Assembly (NCBI GenBank): GCA_964410625.1
Contig: CAYPHY010000005.1
Span: 186,001 to 250,000, forward strand
Length of the DNA stretch: 64,000 bases
Reading direction: 5' to 3'
Source of the DNA: CAYPHY01 sp964410625
GTDB taxonomy: Bacteria; Chloroflexota; Anaerolineae; Promineifilales; Promineifilaceae
Every line of letters begins with the position of its first letter. Position 1 is the stretch's first letter. Made by a program: the position numbers and the translations under genes. The notes under the pieces were generated by a model. The model made no database searches. It saw nothing but the letters and a program-made list of their open reading frames with translations, and was not told the DNA's origin. Positions 41,802 to 51,097 of this stretch are shown one piece after another.

Positions 41802-43541
41802 ATGATTCAAGATTGGGTAGCCATGTATCGGCGCGAGTTCACTGGCTACGACAAAACCAAATTACAAAAAGATATACTCGCCGGTGTTACGGTAGCGGCC
41901 GTTTCCCTGCCACTCGCTCTGGCTTTTGGTGTGGCTTCGGGGGCGGATGCGGCGGCGGGACTAGTTACGGCCGTTCTCGCCGGTATCATCATCGGCTTCC
42001 TCGGTGGCGCACCTTACCAGATTTCAGGCCCTACAGGGGCGATGTCGGCCGTATTGATCGTCCTTGCCAGCCGTTACGGCCTCCAGGGAATGTGGGTGGC
42101 TGGGGCGATGGCCGGAATCCTGCTCATCCTCTTGGGTGTCTTTCGCCTGGGGCGCGTTGTCGCGCTGATCCCTGGCCCCGTCATCTCCGGCTTTACCAGC
42201 GGCATCGCCATCATCATCGCCCTCGGCCAGATCGATAACTTTCTGGGCATCCACACCCCTGCCTCGGAAAGCGTCATCGAAAAGCTACGTTATTATTTGG
42301 AACATGGCGTAACGCCTGTCAGTGAAGCGATCATTGTCGCCCTGCTGGTCATGGTAACGATGATCCTCTGGCCGCGCTTCAAGTGGGGGCAACGCATTCC
42401 CGGCTCCCTCGTTGGCATCATCCTGGCTACCCTGCTAGTGATGTTTGCCGGCTGGGATGTGCCGATCATCGGTTCCATTCCGCGTACCATCTTGCTCGAC
42501 GAGCGCCTGACCTTCAGCCAAATTCCCTGGTCAGATTTTAGAGATTTAATCATCCCTGCCATGTCTATCGCGGCACTGGGGGCGATTGAAAGCCTGCTCT
42601 GCGGCGCGGTGGCGGGCAACATGACCGGGATTCGCCTCAACAACAACATCGAATTAATCGCCCAAGGTATTGGTAATGTGGTCATTCCCCTCTTTGGTGG
42701 CGTCCCGGCGACGGCCGCCATCGCCCGTACCAGCGTCAACATCAAAAGCGGCGGGGTCACGCGCCTGGTTCCCATTTTGCACGGCGTGGCTTTGTTGCTG
42801 GCTGCCCTGCTCCTGGCCGGGATCATCGGCCGTGTTCCCCTGGCTGCGCTTGCCGGGGTGCTGCTAGTCACTGCCTGGCGCATGAATGAGTGGCACACCA
42901 TTCGCTTTTACTTCAGCCACCGTCTCAAACACGCGATCATCGCTTTTCTGATCACCCTCGTCGCTACCGTCGTTCTCGACTTGACCCAAGCGATCCTGAT
43001 CGGTTTTGGCATCAGCACGCTGATCTTTATGGCGCAAATGAGCGAACTACAGATCAGCCGCAAGCCGGTGGAAGTGCAGCGGCTGAACAATCTAGGCGAG
43101 CACTTTGTTCATCCTGGTCATGATGTCGCCGTTTACTATCTGAGCGGGCCACTCTTTTTTGCGGCCGCCCGCCGTCTGATTGAGTTTGTGGAAAGCCACG
43201 ACCCGTCCGGTACAACCCTGATCCTCTCCATCCGTGGCGTCCCGCTTATTGACGCTACCGGCGTTGAAGTCCTGCGCGAACTCCTGCACCGCCAACGGCA
43301 AGGGGAAGGGGACCTCATTCTGACTTCGATGGATGAGCGCGTGCGCGTGTTGTTAGAAAGGGCAGGGGTGCTGGCGGAACTGGGAGAAGACCATGTATTC
43401 TGGAGCGCGGATAAGGCCATCGCCGCCCTGGGAACGGCCGCTGCCCGGAATGGAGAAACGGCCGTAAGCCCGGAACTGCCGATCATGGAGGCGTTGATCC
43501 GCGCCCCCTTTGCCGAAAAGATGGAACAAGCGGACGACTAA
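41802..43541 (+). CDS. SulP-family anion transporter with STAS domain
   Basis: A 579-residue protein. The SulP signature ILAGVTVAAVSLPLALAFGVASG is near residues 26-48, and QISGPTGAMSAVL and GGVPATAAIARTSVNIKSGG also fit, with about twelve helices. A C-terminal STAS domain (about 435-545, YYLSGPLFFAA and RGVPLIDATGVEVLREL) follows. SulP proteins carry sulfate, bicarbonate or other anions. No sulfate-assimilation or carbonic anhydrase gene is near, so the anion is undecided. Confidence 0.92.
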   Translation: MIQDWVAMYRREFTGYDKTKLQKDILAGVTVAAVSLPLALAFGVASGADAAAGLVTAVLAGIIIGFLGGAPYQISGPTGAMSAVLIVLASRYGLQGMWVAGAMAGILLILLGVFRLGRVVALIPGPVISGFTSGIAIIIALGQIDNFLGIHTPASESVIEKLRYYLEHGVTPVSEAIIVALLVMVTMILWPRFKWGQRIPGSLVGIILATLLVMFAGWDVPIIGSIPRTILLDERLTFSQIPWSDFRDLIIPAMSIAALGAIESLLCGAVAGNMTGIRLNNNIELIAQGIGNVVIPLFGGVPATAAIARTSVNIKSGGVTRLVPILHGVALLLAALLLAGIIGRVPLAALAGVLLVTAWRMNEWHTIRFYFSHRLKHAIIAFLITLVATVVLDLTQAILIGFGISTLIFMAQMSELQISRKPVEVQRLNNLGEHFVHPGHDVAVYYLSGPLFFAAARRLIEFVESHDPSGTTLILSIRGVPLIDATGVEVLRELLHRQRQGEGDLILTSMDERVRVLLERAGVLAELGEDHVFWSADKAIAALGTAAARNGETAVSPELPIMEALIRAPFAEKMEQADD

Positions 43542-43549
43542 CTTCCCAC

Positions 43550-43834
43550 TCAATAAACTTCCAGCCGGATAGTCACTTCGTCCCCTTCCGCCAGCTTTTC
43601 CGCTTTGCGGACACTTACTTTCAGCGGAACAATGTAAGAGTCGTCTTTGGGCCACAGGGCAGTCTTCCACCTTGTTTTGCCAATCTGAACCGTTACCGGG
43701 ATCATCCCCCAGCCATAAGTCACGGCTCCCGATACCGAATGCAGCAGGTCAGCCTCTTGCGGCGGAACCGTCACAAAGTACCAGGGGGCAGGGCCTTTCC
43801 AAAACCAAATCTTACCGTTGAATTCGAGGTTCAT
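43550..43834 (-). CDS. DUF1905-domain protein
   Basis: A 94-residue protein. FNGKIWFWKGPAPWYFVTVP, WGMIPVTVQIGKTRWKTALWPKD and YIVPLKVSVRKAEKL match the DUF1905 beta-barrel. The family is uncharacterised; some members are fused to a YdeI-type domain. It is convergent with sulP, 8 bp apart. Confidence 0.88.
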   Translation of the reverse strand: MNLEFNGKIWFWKGPAPWYFVTVPPQEADLLHSVSGAVTYGWGMIPVTVQIGKTRWKTALWPKDDSYIVPLKVSVRKAEKLAEGDEVTIRLEVY

Positions 43835-43867
43835 CTGCTTTCCGAATATTGGGAGTACGCCTTTCTA

Positions 43868-43930
43868 CTTTGCCGACGAATAACACGATTTTTGCCATCC
43901 GTTTTCGTGCAATTCGTGTTATTCGTGTCA
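43868..43930. repeat. GAATAACACGA / TTCGTGTTATTCG inverted repeat
   Basis: ACGAATAACACGATTTTTGCC and GTGCAATTCGTGTTATTCGTG form a hairpin between DUF1905 and the gdx terminator. Confidence 0.6.
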
Positions 43931-43945
43931 AAAATGCGATAAAGT

Positions 43946-43982
43946 AAAAAAAGACCTGATTGTATTCAAACCAGGTCTTTTT
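43946..43982 (-). terminator. Intrinsic terminator after gdx (bidirectional shape)
   Basis: AAGACCTG and CAGGTCTT pair around a 13-base loop. A-runs and T-runs flank both sides, so it can terminate the gdx transcript on the minus strand (T-run after the stem) and also the opposite direction. Confidence 0.8.
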
Positions 43983-44026
43983 ATCAGTAAAACGACGTCG
44001 TTGCAAGTTGTCTGATGGAGCGTCGC

Positions 44027-44347
44027 TTAGCCAGGGGTTGCCAGCTTGAGACCGATGATACCGGCAACGATGAGTGCGATGCTAAGCACGCGGGTCAGGT
44101 TTACCGGTTCTCCAAACAAGATGATGCCGAGAATGACGGTCCCGACAGAGCCTACGCCTACCCAAATGCTATAAGCCGTGCCAACGGGCAGGTCTTTCAT
44201 GGCAACGCCCAATAATCCAACACTGACGGCCATTGATGCGATTGTCCAAAGGGTAGGCCAGAGTCGGGTGAAGCCTTCTGTATATTTCAAACCAATTGCC
44301 CAGCCGACCTCAAACAGTCCTGCAAGAACAAGAATAACCCATGCCAT
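44027..44347 (-). CDS. gdx: SMR-family guanidinium exporter Gdx (SugE type)
   Basis: A 106-residue protein with four transmembrane helices. AGLFEVGWAIGLKYTEGFTRLWP carries the membrane-embedded Glu13 of the SMR family. GTAYSIWVGVGSVGTVILGIILFGEP is the SugE/Gdx signature. Gdx proteins export guanidinium in exchange for protons. A guanidine-II riboswitch lies directly upstream, which settles the substrate class better than sequence alone. It is monocistronic, with a terminator 45 bp after the stop. Confidence 0.93.
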   Translation of the reverse strand: MAWVILVLAGLFEVGWAIGLKYTEGFTRLWPTLWTIASMAVSVGLLGVAMKDLPVGTAYSIWVGVGSVGTVILGIILFGEPVNLTRVLSIALIVAGIIGLKLATPG

Positions 44348-44370
44348 ATTGCTTTTTCCTTACTGATTCT

Positions 44371-44416
44371 TGGGGTCGTCCCCGGTTGATAATGGAAGAA
44401 TGAGGTCGTCCTCAAT
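44371..44416 (-). promoter_or_regulatory. Guanidine-II (mini-ykkC) riboswitch
   Basis: Read on the minus strand, two small hairpins with identical ACGA loops follow each other: GAGG-ACGA-CCTC (44413-44402) and GGGG-ACGA-CCCC (44383-44372), separated by 18 bases. Tandem GG-ACGR-CC hairpins define this riboswitch class. TAAGGA, the probable ribosome binding site, lies about ten bases after the second hairpin, and the gdx ATG follows at 44347. Ligand binding would be expected to free the ribosome binding site. Confidence 0.88.
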
Positions 44417-44604
44417 CGCTACAAGTTTACTGTCTACGCTTAGAGAATTCTAGCGGATTTACATACTGCTCATCAGGACAGGTAATTAGTGCAGGACTAG
44501 CTCAGTTATGTTGGATTGCGGCCGAAACTGGTACCGATAACAATGAGCACCTGAATCCGCAGACCGATTTTGTTTTGTTAAAAAGCTTTTTGCAGTTACC
44601 TTAT

Positions 44605-44751
44605 TGCATTATTTTAGAAGTGACCCAACTGTCATTCCGAGCATAGTCTTCGGAGCGAGGAATCCCAGCAATTCACTGGTCAATGCAGTCGCCAGGGATT
44701 CCTCGCTCCGCTCGGAATGACGGATGAGCAAATAACTTTTGAAACAGTGCG
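44605..44751. mobile_element. Palindromic mobile element (CATTCCGAG family), copy 4
   Basis: The left end is degenerate (TGCATTATTTTAGAAG) and the right end normal (CTTTTGAAACAGTGCG). The interior TGTCATTCCGAGC... is self-complementary. The flanking direct repeat is CTTAT/CTTGT (44600-44604 and 44752-44756), 4 of 5 bases the same, so this is an older insertion. Confidence 0.7.
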
Positions 44752-44809
44752 CTTGTACAGTCCACATTTCTTCCTGAGAATAGCTGTTTGATTATAGGGA
44801 AATCGGGCG

Positions 44810-46339
44810 ATGATACTTCCACCATTAAATGTTCTAACGGTTGTTCTAGCTGCACTGCCAATCTTGGTTGTCCTCTATCTGATGGTCGGCCGTCGTTGGG
44901 AGGGGAGCCGGGCGGGTTTGGCCGGTTGGGGCGCGGCCGTCCTGGTCAGTGTGGTCTATTTTGGGGCGGGCGGCCTGCTCTTGCTGGTCGCCTGGGGTAA
45001 GGCCGTCCTGCTGGCGATATTTGTGCTCTATATCATCTGGATGGCCTTATTGCTCTATCATGTGGTCAATGATGCGGGGGTGATTGGCGCGATCGGCCGC
45101 GAGTTGCCAGGTGTTGCCAGCGACAAACCGGCCCAGGCGTTACTGGTCGCCTGGGTCTTTGCCTCTTTCTTGCAAGGAGCGACCGGCTTTGGCGTCCCGG
45201 CGGCCGTCGTCGCCCCACTGTTGGTTGGACTGGGGTTTGCCCCAACAGCAGCAGTGGTGGCTGCGCTAGTTGGTCACGCCTGGGCAGTGACATTTGGTTC
45301 GCTGGGTTCCTCGTTCATCTCCCTGGTAGCGGCGACAGGTGTACCAGGGGCGTTACTGGCCGCGCCATCGGCTACATTGTTAGGCATCTGCGGCTTTTTT
45401 TGCGGCCTGGTTGTGCTGTGGATAACGGGGGGAACGGCCGCTATACGGCAACGGGGGTTGTTTTTAATCATTCTCGCCGTGGTGATGGGCGTAGTGCAAT
45501 GGGCACTGGCGACCGTTGGCCTGTGGACATTAGCCTCGGTTGGTGGTGGGTTGGCCGGGTTGCTCGTAGCCATTCCCTTGTTGGCACGGGGCGGCGTTGG
45601 CTTGCGGGTGCGGCCGTTGCTGGAAGCGTTTTTCCCCTATGCCGTCTTGATTGTTGTGATTGTGGTCGGCCAGTTGCTGTTGTTGGATTTTCTCGATACG
45701 GTCGAGATCGCCCCCACCTTCCCGGCGGTAGCGACCAGCATAGGATGGGAGACAGCGGCAGAACAAGGGCGTTCAATCAGCGTCTTTGGACATGCTGGCG
45801 CGTTGTTGCTTTATACGAGCCTGCTTGTCTTTGTCTGGTATAAGCGGCGCGGTCCCCTGGCGCCGAAGTCGGCCGCTGAATATAACGGCCGTTCCATCCT
45901 GCAAAAGACATGGCGCGGCTCGATTAAGCCCACCATCGGCATCTATAGTCTGGTGGCGATGGCGCTGACCATGCAACATGCGGGGATGACCCAAGTGCTG
46001 GCGTTGGTGCTGAGCGCCAACACCGGTTCCTTATTCCCTTTTCTCAGCCCGTTCATCGGGGCGCTTGGGGCGTTTATGACCGGCAGCAACACCAACAGCA
46101 ATGTTGTCTTCGGCCAGCTTCAACAACAGACTGCGTTGGCCTTGGGGCGGTCGGTGGCGATTATCCTTGCCGCGCAAACGGCCGGGGGCGCGATCGGCAG
46201 CAGCTTTGCGCCGGCGAAGGTGATCGTCGGCAGCAGCACGGTTCCCGGCGCAAACGAGGGAAGCGTATTGCGTTATGCTTTGTTGTCTGGGTTAGCGATC
46301 TTAGGCATCATTGGCCTCATCGCCCTTGTCCTTAGCTAA
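44810..46339 (+). CDS. L-lactate permease family transporter
   Basis: A 509-residue protein with about twelve to fourteen helices. QALLVAWVFASFLQGATGFGVPAAVVAPLLVGLGF (in part), GHAWAVTFGSLGSSF, GALGAFMTGSNTNSNVVFGQLQ and AAQTAGGAIGSSFAPAKVIVG are LctP/LldP signatures. It takes up L-lactate, D-lactate or glycolate with protons. No lactate dehydrogenase gene is adjacent in this window. Confidence 0.92.
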   Translation: MILPPLNVLTVVLAALPILVVLYLMVGRRWEGSRAGLAGWGAAVLVSVVYFGAGGLLLLVAWGKAVLLAIFVLYIIWMALLLYHVVNDAGVIGAIGRELPGVASDKPAQALLVAWVFASFLQGATGFGVPAAVVAPLLVGLGFAPTAAVVAALVGHAWAVTFGSLGSSFISLVAATGVPGALLAAPSATLLGICGFFCGLVVLWITGGTAAIRQRGLFLIILAVVMGVVQWALATVGLWTLASVGGGLAGLLVAIPLLARGGVGLRVRPLLEAFFPYAVLIVVIVVGQLLLLDFLDTVEIAPTFPAVATSIGWETAAEQGRSISVFGHAGALLLYTSLLVFVWYKRRGPLAPKSAAEYNGRSILQKTWRGSIKPTIGIYSLVAMALTMQHAGMTQVLALVLSANTGSLFPFLSPFIGALGAFMTGSNTNSNVVFGQLQQQTALALGRSVAIILAAQTAGGAIGSSFAPAKVIVGSSTVPGANEGSVLRYALLSGLAILGIIGLIALVLS

Positions 46340-46399
46340 TGTTTAGCTACCTAACATGGTTGTGTCCCTTTCGCGCAATACACAGGAGACCAATAACAA

Positions 46400-46430
46400 A
46401 ACAGCCTGGCTATAAAGCCAGGCTGTTATT
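46400..46430 (+). terminator. Intrinsic terminator after the lactate permease gene
   Basis: AACAGCCTGGCT (46400-46411), loop ATAA, AGCCAGGCTGTT (46416-46427), then ATTTA. The 12-bp stem is perfect; the T-run is short. It also faces the convergent DUF35 gene. Confidence 0.75.
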
Positions 46431-46457
46431 TACTAAAAAACTATCAACTGCTAGTTG

Positions 46458-46868
46458 TTAGACCGTTACCTCGACAGCAACCTGCGGCCGAAACTTATAC
46501 CCATACACAATCATCCCTTCCGGCCCATCGGTGCGCAGCTTGCGCGTGACCATTTCGACGGGCATCCCGATCTGGATACTGTCCTTGTCTACGTCGGTCA
46601 GTTGTGCGGTGACCAATGGCCCTTCCTCCAGCTTGACCAGCGCCACCGTATACGGCGCGTTGTGTTCAAAGCCAGCAGGGGGATCGTAAATGGTGGTAAA
46701 AGAGTAGACCTCACCCAGGCCGGTGAAGGTATAGAGTTCTTGTGCCGGTGCTTCGCATTCCAAACAGACGTCACGCGGCGGGAAGAGCTTCACCCCACAG
46801 TTATCGCAGGTTTCGCCGACCAGTCCGTAGCGTTGCTGGTTGAGTCGCCAATGACGTGATACTTGCAT
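46458..46868 (-). CDS. DUF35 zinc-ribbon/OB-fold protein
   Basis: A 136-residue protein. A rubredoxin-like zinc ribbon (CDNCGVKLFPPRDVCLEC, cysteines near 21, 24, 35 and 38) is followed by an OB-fold (GLGEVYSFTTIYDPPAGFE, YTVALVKLEEGPLVTAQL). DUF35 proteins partner thiolases and HMG-CoA synthases and help channel acyl-CoA intermediates. Their thiolase partner is usually adjacent; here it is absent. It may act with a thiolase encoded elsewhere. Confidence 0.88.
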   Translation of the reverse strand: MQVSRHWRLNQQRYGLVGETCDNCGVKLFPPRDVCLECEAPAQELYTFTGLGEVYSFTTIYDPPAGFEHNAPYTVALVKLEEGPLVTAQLTDVDKDSIQIGMPVEMVTRKLRTDGPEGMIVYGYKFRPQVAVEVTV

Positions 46869-47140
46869 TTCCTCTCGTCCTCCGCAAAGTACCTTGTCCG
46901 GTACTTTGGTCTTGATAAGCTAAGATTCTACTTGTCTAGCCCCACCAAATGGCGGAACAACAAACTTAATTATGCACGGATAGACTTCCATTCCCTGCCA
47001 ACGGCCGAAAAAGGACTGTCAAAAACTATCAAAACGGGGTATTGAGAGGAAAAACCACGGATTCTTACGGATAGAACGGATCTTCACGGATTTTTCTATC
47101 CGTGTTTATCCGTCCGATCCGTGTTAATCCGTGGTCCAGT
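46869..47140. other. DUF35-PBP intergenic region
   Basis: About 270 bp. The first 170 bp are repeat-free and probably hold the DUF35 promoter. An ACCACGGATTCTTACGGATAG...CCGTGTTAATCCGTGGT palindrome (47046-47142) ends at the PBP stop codon. Confidence 0.6.
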
Positions 47141-50100
47141 TTAAGAATCAGAGGAGTCCGGCGTTGCCGTAGGTTCTACTTCGGCTTCCGGTGTCGGGGT
47201 GTTGCGCCCTTCACGTGTCGGCCGCCGGGTGGGGTTCGGATCGCTATCACCCGGCTCCTCCGTCGCTGTTGGTTCCGTGGTTGGCGATGGGGTAGCGGTC
47301 GGCTGGTTGGTTGCCGTGGCCGTTGGGGTTTGCGTAGGCGTCGGTGTCTCCGTCGGCGTAGCGGTTGGCGTCGGTGTTGGCGCAAGATAGTTGAGCGTTA
47401 CCCGCGCTTCCATCGTCACCGGATCCGCCTCGGCCGTATAGGGATTGTCCGGCCCAAAGATAACGACACGAATCGTCACCGGCCCCGATTCATTCAACCC
47501 TGGCGTCTCCCACACGGCGAGGCGTTCATTTTCCACCGCCTCCGGCCGTCGCTCCTGGATCAGCCCCCAACCGCCGGGATTCTGCCCCAGGCCATATTCC
47601 ACCTGGTAGCCGCCAAAGTTTGGCCCTCGCGCTGTGCCGCGAATGCCGATTTGTTCGGTCAACTCTTCGCCGGGCGTCGGCTGGTTGATCTCCACACGCG
47701 GCCGCGGCGTATTCGCATCACAAGATTGCGTTGGCGGCAGGCTCAACGGCAGGCTGATGCCCCGTTGCGCCGCCCAGAACTGGCCGCCGGCCGTTGTCTC
47801 CAGCCAACGCCGCGCTCCCTCTTGTTCACGGGCCAGCACCTCCTCACGGCCGCTGACCAGGGGATTAAAGAAGAACGCCTCATAAACCGCTTCCTGGCAC
47901 GCTTCATTTGCGCGAAGGTTCGTCCACAAGTCCACCCGCACCCGCTGGCGAAAGTCGAGATCGCTTTCCAGCGGCAACTGGTCACCGGCAAACAGTTCCA
48001 TCATGCGCTGGCTGCAAGAGTCGCTGGGGCGCGTGCCAGAGTCGGCGCAAATTTCCAACTCGACAATCCCCGGCGGCCGCACAAAGGTCAACGGCTGCTG
48101 CCCGGCCAGATATTGGCTCATAAACTGGTTCCAGATCGGCGAGGCGACGCGCGACCCCGACCGCCCTTCGCCAATTGGCTGGTTGTTGGTGTTGCCCACC
48201 CAGACGGCCGTGACCACCTGCGGTGCGTAGCCAATCGTCCAGCCATCACGCACATCAAAGCGGTCTGTGCCGGAGGTCCCCGTCTTGGCCGCTACCGTTT
48301 GGCCGGGGATGACCAGCGGATTGTCCACGCCAAACTCCGGCTGGCGGGCGTTGTTGTCCGCCAGGATATGGGTCAGCAGATAAGCATGTTCCGGCCGCAC
48401 CACCTGTCCCTGGTCGGGGGCGACGGGTTGCTGCTCGAACAACACCTCGCCCGTCCGGTTTTCAATGCGCTGGATGGCAAAGGGTTCGGCGTAGCGACCC
48501 TGGTTGGCGAGGATGCTATACGCCCCGGCCATTTCCAATGCGCTGACTTCCCCACCGCCGAGCGCCAGCGCCAGACCATAGTTGCGCGGCTGGCCCACTT
48601 CGGCACAGCCATCATCTTGCAAGGAAGTCAGCCCCAGTTGCTGCATCCGGGTGATGAAGGGACAAACGCCCACATACTCTAAGGCCTTTACCGCCGGGAT
48701 GTTGTAGGAGTTGCCCAGCGACGGCCGCAAACGCAACGGGCCATGAAACTCATCGTCATAGTTCTTGGGGACGTAAGGGGGATTCGCGCCATTGGGAAAC
48801 TCCGTTGGCACATCCCAAATCAATGTCGCCGGTGTCCACCCCTGCTCCATTGCTGCCAGATAGACAAAGGGCTTGATCGCCGAACCCGGCTGGCGTGGTG
48901 CCAGCGCCATGTTCACCTGCCCGCTAATCGCCTCGCTGGAAAAGTCAACGCTGCCGACGAGCGCCAAAATCTCGCCCGTCTCCGGCTGTAGGACAACCAT
49001 CGCCGCATTGTTAGCCCCTTCGGCCGCCAGCGAATCCCGATGGGCGACCACCGCCTCTTCCGCCAGCCGTTGTGCGTCGGGATCGAGCGTCGTCTGGATG
49101 CTCAACCCGCCGCGATAGATGGACTGCGCCCCCAGCAACGCTTCCGCCTGTTGCAAGACGGTAAAGGTGAAATGGGGAGAGCGGATCGTGACCGGTTGCG
49201 GCGTTAGCGTGTAGATAACAGCGGCCGTTTCATCCAACGCCGCCTGCGCTTCTGCCAGGGTCACATACCCTTCGGCGACCATCAGGCTCAACACCTCACG
49301 CTGGCGGCCGAGCGCCTTTTCCGGCGCGATATAGGGGTCCCACAACGCCGGGGCCTGGGGTAGACCGGCCAGCAGGGAGGCTTCGGCCAGGTTCAGATCG
49401 GCGGCCGATTTATTAAAGTAGCTTTGTGACGCCGCTTCAATGCCATAGGCGAGATTGCCATAGTAAATCTCGTTCAGATAGAGTTCAAGGATTTCATTTT
49501 TCTCGTAGGTACGGGTGATTTCCGCGGCAAGCACGATCTCGCGTACCTTACGCCGGAAGCTGATTTCGGTGCGCTCATCTTCCTCCAGGAGAACGGCGCG
49601 GACCAACTGCTGGGTAATGGTACTCGCCCCACCACCGGAGTTAAACTCCCGATCTTGCGCTGCCTCCAGGACGGCGCGGGTAATCGCAATCGGGTCGAAG
49701 CCAGGATTCTCATAAAAACGGGAATCTTCAGTGGCGATGGTCGCCTGGACCAGCACCGGCGCGATCTCATCCAGAGTGACATAGGTGCGATTGCCGGTTG
49801 TGGGATCGGCCAAAGCATACAGCAGCCCGCCATTGCGATCATAAATCCGTGCTGTTTCAAAGGCGCTGGCGTTGGCGCGAAGCTGGCCGGGATTGGGTAG
49901 ATCGCTGGCGATGACGGTATAGCCAATCGCCGCGGCCGAAGCGGCCAGGATGAGCGAAACCAGCCCGGTGACAAAAGCAACCAGCATAAAGCGCGTAAAC
50001 CAGCTTCCGCGACTGCGTCGCGAAGAGGGTCGATCAGCGGCGGGCGTCGCTGGCCGCGCCACCATTGCCGGTTGTGCCGCCGGACGAGGGGCTTCACGTA

Positions 50101-50779
50101 CTGGCGCAGAACGAGGAGCGGCCGCCTGAGCTGTGCGCCGGGTGGGTTGATTGGCCGGTTGTGGCCGTTGGGCTGGTTGCCGAGCGGCCGGGCGCGCCGT
50201 TCGTTGTGCTGGTGGCTCCTGCCACCGGACAGTGGGGTTATCCTCTTCCGCCGGTCGAACAGGGGGAATGGGACGGCCGGTTGGTGGTTGGGTTGGTGGG
50301 CGCGGGGCATCGCGCTGCGGAACGTCGCGTTGTGGAATGCGCGAACGGGGCGCGGGCTGCGTCGCGCCAGGGAAGGCCACACGCGGCTGCACCTTGGTTG
50401 CATCAGGATCGCGCATTGGCGGCCGTGCTTCATTCGGCCGCAACTGTTCCGGCGTCAGCGGCAGACCGGCACGTGGCGGCCGTGGGGCCGGTCTGGCGGT
50501 GGTCGCATCACGTGGCACGGTGGCCGTTGGGCCATCGGCCGTCGCTTCTTCATCCTCGCGAGGGCTTTCCGGTGTCAGCGGTGGCAACTCGGCCGGGCGT
50601 TGGACGGTTTGGGTGACGTCGTTGTCATCAACAACGGGGGGCTGGGCTGCCGGTGTCTCCTCTTCGTCCGCGGCGTGAGCCTCCATCAATTCAAACAGCG
50701 AGATCGTCTCCGGCTTCTTCGGCGACTCCTTCCGCTGCTCTTTCTTTTCTGATTTGTTCTGATCTACTTCTTTCGTCAT
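47141..50779 (-). CDS. Class A penicillin-binding protein with long disordered N-terminus
   Basis: A 1212-residue protein. Residues 1-255 are a Pro/Arg/Ala-rich, presumably disordered cytoplasmic region. One transmembrane helix is at about 258-290. The GT51 glycosyltransferase has ATEDSRFYENPGFDP near 346-360 (Asn where His is usual) and GGASTITQQLVRAVLL. The transpeptidase has SAIKPF (SxxK near 635), SYNIPA (SxN) and KTGTSG near 830. The tail is Thr/Pro-rich (about 1130-1212). It polymerises and cross-links peptidoglycan outside the membrane. The tail resembles cell-wall-spanning linkers. Confidence 0.92.
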   Translation of the reverse strand: MTKEVDQNKSEKKEQRKESPKKPETISLFELMEAHAADEEETPAAQPPVVDDNDVTQTVQRPAELPPLTPESPREDEEATADGPTATVPRDATTARPAPRPPRAGLPLTPEQLRPNEARPPMRDPDATKVQPRVAFPGATQPAPRSRIPQRDVPQRDAPRPPTQPPTGRPIPPVRPAEEDNPTVRWQEPPAQRTARPAARQPAQRPQPANQPTRRTAQAAAPRSAPVREAPRPAAQPAMVARPATPAADRPSSRRSRGSWFTRFMLVAFVTGLVSLILAASAAAIGYTVIASDLPNPGQLRANASAFETARIYDRNGGLLYALADPTTGNRTYVTLDEIAPVLVQATIATEDSRFYENPGFDPIAITRAVLEAAQDREFNSGGGASTITQQLVRAVLLEEDERTEISFRRKVREIVLAAEITRTYEKNEILELYLNEIYYGNLAYGIEAASQSYFNKSAADLNLAEASLLAGLPQAPALWDPYIAPEKALGRQREVLSLMVAEGYVTLAEAQAALDETAAVIYTLTPQPVTIRSPHFTFTVLQQAEALLGAQSIYRGGLSIQTTLDPDAQRLAEEAVVAHRDSLAAEGANNAAMVVLQPETGEILALVGSVDFSSEAISGQVNMALAPRQPGSAIKPFVYLAAMEQGWTPATLIWDVPTEFPNGANPPYVPKNYDDEFHGPLRLRPSLGNSYNIPAVKALEYVGVCPFITRMQQLGLTSLQDDGCAEVGQPRNYGLALALGGGEVSALEMAGAYSILANQGRYAEPFAIQRIENRTGEVLFEQQPVAPDQGQVVRPEHAYLLTHILADNNARQPEFGVDNPLVIPGQTVAAKTGTSGTDRFDVRDGWTIGYAPQVVTAVWVGNTNNQPIGEGRSGSRVASPIWNQFMSQYLAGQQPLTFVRPPGIVELEICADSGTRPSDSCSQRMMELFAGDQLPLESDLDFRQRVRVDLWTNLRANEACQEAVYEAFFFNPLVSGREEVLAREQEGARRWLETTAGGQFWAAQRGISLPLSLPPTQSCDANTPRPRVEINQPTPGEELTEQIGIRGTARGPNFGGYQVEYGLGQNPGGWGLIQERRPEAVENERLAVWETPGLNESGPVTIRVVIFGPDNPYTAEADPVTMEARVTLNYLAPTPTPTATPTETPTPTQTPTATATNQPTATPSPTTEPTATEEPGDSDPNPTRRPTREGRNTPTPEAEVEPTATPDSSDS

Positions 50780-51097
50780 ACGTTTTCGCGTGACGCAGCT
50801 ACCATTTCACCTAAATTTGCCGCACGCCAACCACGCCGACTTATCCCGCTACGTCGCTACTGTTGTAACGCCCTGGAGGCGGCGTTCGTTCCGCCCACCA
50901 CACCAGACGTTGGCTACCCGTCACTCTACCGTCGCTTTTGCGTAGGGTTTGGCCGTACCGCGGGTTGCTAACCCGCACGCCACTATCAAGTGCCATTACC
51001 CCACGCGGAGGATCACGGCCGCATTATGACATTATAGCACTAAATGGAGTTGTAGCGCGGGTTGGCAACCCGCAAGCCTCCGGTTTAGCAAACCGGG
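50780..51097. other. PBP-MaoC intergenic region
   Basis: About 320 bp with no gene. GCGGGTTGCTAACCCGC (50967-50983) and GTAGCGCGGGTTGGCAACCCGC with GGTTTAGCAAACCGGGCTAC (51052-51102) are copies of a dispersed inverted-repeat family. The remaining DNA shows nothing further. Confidence 0.6.

Larger units (their letters stand above)
44348..44809. other. gdx-lactate permease divergent region
   Basis: About 460 bp: the guanidine-II riboswitch next to gdx, about 180 bp of repeat-free DNA, and palindromic element copy 4 next to the permease gene. Confidence 0.6.

Noticed and set aside
44488..44560. tRNA-like GGACTAGCTCAGTTATG stretch
   Set aside because: Only a D-arm-like word is present. No anticodon arm, T-loop GTTCRA or acceptor pairing was found.
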